Source: Acidobacteriota bacterium (GTDB lineage Bacteria > Acidobacteriota > UBA4820). Taken from it: a DNA stretch of 64,000 bases. Under the pieces are notes generated by a model. It saw only the letters and a program-made list of their open reading frames with translations, had not been told where the DNA came from and did not search any database. Positions 62,199 through 64,000 of this stretch are shown one piece after another; position 1 is the first letter of the stretch, and each line of letters starts with the position of its first letter. The stretch is taken from contig JAKQCT010000061.1 of assembly GCA_029559035.1 (NCBI GenBank), positions 30,162-94,161 on the forward strand. Reading direction: 5' to 3'. The position numbers and the translations under genes are program-made.

Positions 62199-62471
62199 GA
62201 GCCTATCCGGAAATAGGGCATAGTCGCGCGCGTGGCGCCGGGCCAGCAGGTCGAGGCGGCCGACCGAAGTAAGGCTGGTCTGCCTTTCAAGGGAGGTCAA
62301 CACAGTCATGCGAAGCCCGCCGCCCGCGCCCTTAGGGACGGGGCTGTCGGAGCGTCTGGCTTTGTCAGCTCGCTCATCCGATGCGCCAGAAGACATCGGC
62401 CTTCGTTCGCTTCCGCGCCATGCATCTCCGACAACTACCGTCGCGGCCATGTCTTATTTCCGGATAGGCTC
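62199..62471. mobile_element. 273-bp MITE-like element with terminal inverted repeats and TAA duplication
   Basis: The ends are inverted repeats of 30 bp with 26 matches, the outer 17 bp (GAGCCTATCCGGAAATA) being perfect. Both sides are flanked by TAA (62196-62198 and 62472-62474), a 3-bp target duplication of the type seen with IS5-family elements of T-N-A specificity. The interior has open frames on both strands that run into the repeats but no recognisable transposase, so it is a non-autonomous or internally decayed element. The right end stops two bases before the -35 box of the hydrolase gene promoter. Confidence 0.8.
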
Positions 62472-62476
62472 TAAGT

Positions 62477-62506
62477 TTGACAGGCGGGGAAGAGGGAGAA
62501 TAACAT
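62477..62506 (+). promoter_or_regulatory. Promoter of the alpha/beta hydrolase gene
   Basis: A perfect TTGACA (62477-62482), an 18-base spacer and TAACAT (62501-62506); transcription would begin near 62513, 15 bases before the ATG and containing GGAGG. The -35 box lies two bases from the MITE target duplication. Confidence 0.6.
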
Positions 62507-62527
62507 TAAGCCGATCGGAGGAAAGCG

Positions 62528-63928
62528 ATGAACCGTAAAAACATGAAAAGAAAAACAGCCCCGTCCCCGAACAGCCTTCTGTTCGCGCTTTTGATCTCCT
62601 CGCTGGTATTCATCTGCCCTATCGCGCAGCAGCATTGGCCGAAGATCGTGGTTTCATGCGACGGCACTCCCGTCTCCTACCAGGTTTACGGAGATGGCGA
62701 GATCACTCTGGTATTCGTTCACGGCTGGAGCTGCGACTCCCGCTATTTCCGCGAGCAGGTAGAACCTTTCTCGAAGAAATACCGTCTGATCTTAGTGGAC
62801 CTCGCGGGACACGGCCACTCGGGCTCGGGCCGCGCGGAATACACGATGGAATCGTTCGGCGAAGATGTGAGGGCGGTCGTCGATGCGGCCGGGGCGAAAC
62901 GGGTCATCCTGGTCGGTCATTCAATGGGAGGACAGGTGATCGCGGAAGCGGCCGCGTTGATGCCGGGAAGGGTCCTGGGGCTGATCGGCATAGATACCCT
63001 CGAAGACGTCGGCTACAGGATGGAAGAAAAGGAGTTCGCGGAATGGATGGCCCCTCTCGAAATGGATTTCGTGAAGGGCACGGGAAAATTCGTCGCCGAG
63101 ATGTTCTCTCCCGATACCGATCCGCCACTGAAAGACTGGATCCTGCGGGATATGACCTCGGCCCAGCCTGCGGTGGCTCTGAGCGCGATGACGACGATGG
63201 TGAGACAGTACATCAGCGGCGACGCCGCGAGCGTGTTCGACAAGGTGCGCGTCCCCGTGGTCAGCGTGAACTCGGACAAGTGGCCTGTCAACTTGGAGGG
63301 CAACAGGAAAAGGATGTTCTTCTACGACGCGATCGTTATGAAGGGAGCGGACCATTTTCTCATGATGGCGAGACCGTCCGAGTTCAACGCGAACCTTGAG
63401 AAGGCTGTCGGCATGATCCTTGACAATGCGCCTCACCTTGACTCCCCGACGTGCCTGCCGCCTGAAGCAAACAGTATGAAGCCCGGATTCGCTCCTACGC
63501 CTTTCTCCGCAGATCAGATCAGAAAAGCCCTTCCGAAAGGTTCATTGGTGAAACTCTGGAACGAGACGCCGGATGGGCCGCCGACGGTTATCACCTTCCG
63601 CTTCCTGGGAGGTACGAAACAAAACGCCCGGTTGGAGACGACAATCACGGACGTAAAGGGCGACACGCTCGGACCGCCCGACAAATCAGCACCGTCCTGG
63701 AGGGAACTCCAGTCCCACGCCTCCTACCCGGAGAATTCGACAAGGATAGAACAGGGAAAGATAAGGACTTTCAGGGGCGACCTAGACTGCTGGCTTTACG
63801 AGGTCCGCGAAGGCGGAAAGGTGACAAGGTACTGGTTCGCGAAGGAACTGCCCGGACCGCCGGTCCTCCTTGAAGAGATCATGAACGGGAAGCTGGAAAG
63901 ACGATTGCGGATGGTCGGAAGGGAATAA
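62528..63928 (+). CDS. Exported alpha/beta hydrolase with C-terminal extension
   Basis: A 466-residue protein with a basic N-terminus and signal peptide or anchor (LLFALLISSLVFICPIAQQ). An alpha/beta hydrolase at ~40-295 has oxyanion motif LVFVHGWSCDSRYF, nucleophile elbow ILVGHSMGGQVIAEA (Ser near residue 136), an acid region PVVSVNSDKWP near 250 and a His in MKGADHFLMMARP near 278. So the triad is complete. The last ~165 residues are an unrecognised beta-rich domain (PPTVITFRFLGGTKQNARLE, GKVTRYWFAKELPGPPVLLE). The ATG follows CGGAGGAAAGC. It could be an esterase or lipase of the periplasm or outside. The upstream MITE may affect its expression. Confidence 0.82.
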   Translation: MNRKNMKRKTAPSPNSLLFALLISSLVFICPIAQQHWPKIVVSCDGTPVSYQVYGDGEITLVFVHGWSCDSRYFREQVEPFSKKYRLILVDLAGHGHSGSGRAEYTMESFGEDVRAVVDAAGAKRVILVGHSMGGQVIAEAAALMPGRVLGLIGIDTLEDVGYRMEEKEFAEWMAPLEMDFVKGTGKFVAEMFSPDTDPPLKDWILRDMTSAQPAVALSAMTTMVRQYISGDAASVFDKVRVPVVSVNSDKWPVNLEGNRKRMFFYDAIVMKGADHFLMMARPSEFNANLEKAVGMILDNAPHLDSPTCLPPEANSMKPGFAPTPFSADQIRKALPKGSLVKLWNETPDGPPTVITFRFLGGTKQNARLETTITDVKGDTLGPPDKSAPSWRELQSHASYPENSTRIEQGKIRTFRGDLDCWLYEVREGGKVTRYWFAKELPGPPVLLEEIMNGKLERRLRMVGRE

Positions 63929-63943
63929 AAGGCTTGCCTCGCA

Positions 63944-64000
63944 CTACCCTTTCGAGATCACTCCTTCGAGCCAGAAGATCGCGTCGGCTTCGGTCTTGAA
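63944..64000 (-). CDS. C-terminal end of a gene cut by the window edge
   Basis: The minus strand reads 18 codons from the window edge to TAG at 63944-63946: FKTEADAIFWLEGVISKG. It has the composition of real coding sequence and ends 15 bases past the hydrolase stop, as a converging gene. It is too short to identify. Confidence 0.4.
   Translation of the reverse strand, partial: FKTEADAIFWLEGVISKG

Noticed and set aside
62184..62450. Transposase gene inside the MITE-like element
   Set aside because: The open frames run into the terminal repeats and show no DDE or other catalytic motif.

Overview
The window comes from a diderm (Gram-negative-type) bacterium with a G+C-rich core and heavy use of AGG for arginine. 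TolB, a lipoprotein and many exported proteins support an outer membrane. MqnE points to menaquinone made by the futalosine route, and SelA points to selenocysteine use. MeaB with methylmalonyl-CoA epimerase, a PduS/PduT-like pair and large secreted proteases suggest an anaerobic or facultative heterotroph. An Acidobacteriota- or Aminicenantes-like origin would fit, but this is a guess from gene content; no rRNA gene is present.

Layout. 1-9.4 kb: the end of RNase Y, mqnE, two minus-strand exported proteins (FecR/DUF6600-like and coiled-coil), then a plus-strand run pduS-like, pduT-like, tolB, recN. 9.5-16.1 kb: tRNA-Gly(CCC) and a 2,092-residue secreted subtilase under a near-consensus promoter. 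16.3-20.6 kb: two adjacent paralogues with a TMTC-like membrane domain and TPRs. 20.8-25.1 kb: meaB, mce, two small unknown genes and maeB, mostly overlapping by a few bases. 25.1-30.5 kb: lepB with a small membrane protein, a tandem pair of unknown cysteine-containing paralogues, thiG-pth-rplY and a ferritin-like gene. 30.5-36.4 kb: a tightly packed operon mutL-mazG-miaB-rhomboid-mpl. 36.6-39.4 kb: a TPR-Clp/Hsp100 fusion whose second ATPase domain looks inactive.

39.5-43.7 kb is a lower-G+C accessory island on the minus strand. It holds a PHP-ABC ATPase fusion with a 99-residue partner overlapping its 3' end, a protein with a membrane segment at each end, and an HNH endonuclease. An OB-fold-like fragment is coupled upstream, and a 71-bp attC-like imperfect palindrome lies between two genes. 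It is the best candidate here for an undescribed (probably defence) system. 43.7-48.6 kb is an exported-protein operon that includes a probable HEXXH metalloprotease. 48.6-50.8 kb holds a 21-bp minisatellite, prfA and an A+T-rich direct-repeat array.

50.8-64 kb: a MgtC/DUF4010 membrane protein; a GspE-like protein that has lost its Walker A lysine; a tight run HAD-selA-lipoprotein-galU-M23 peptidase; a small unknown gene; glnS; a 273-bp MITE-like element with TAA target duplications; and an exported alpha/beta hydrolase. Assignments are by reading the sequence; no database search was run.
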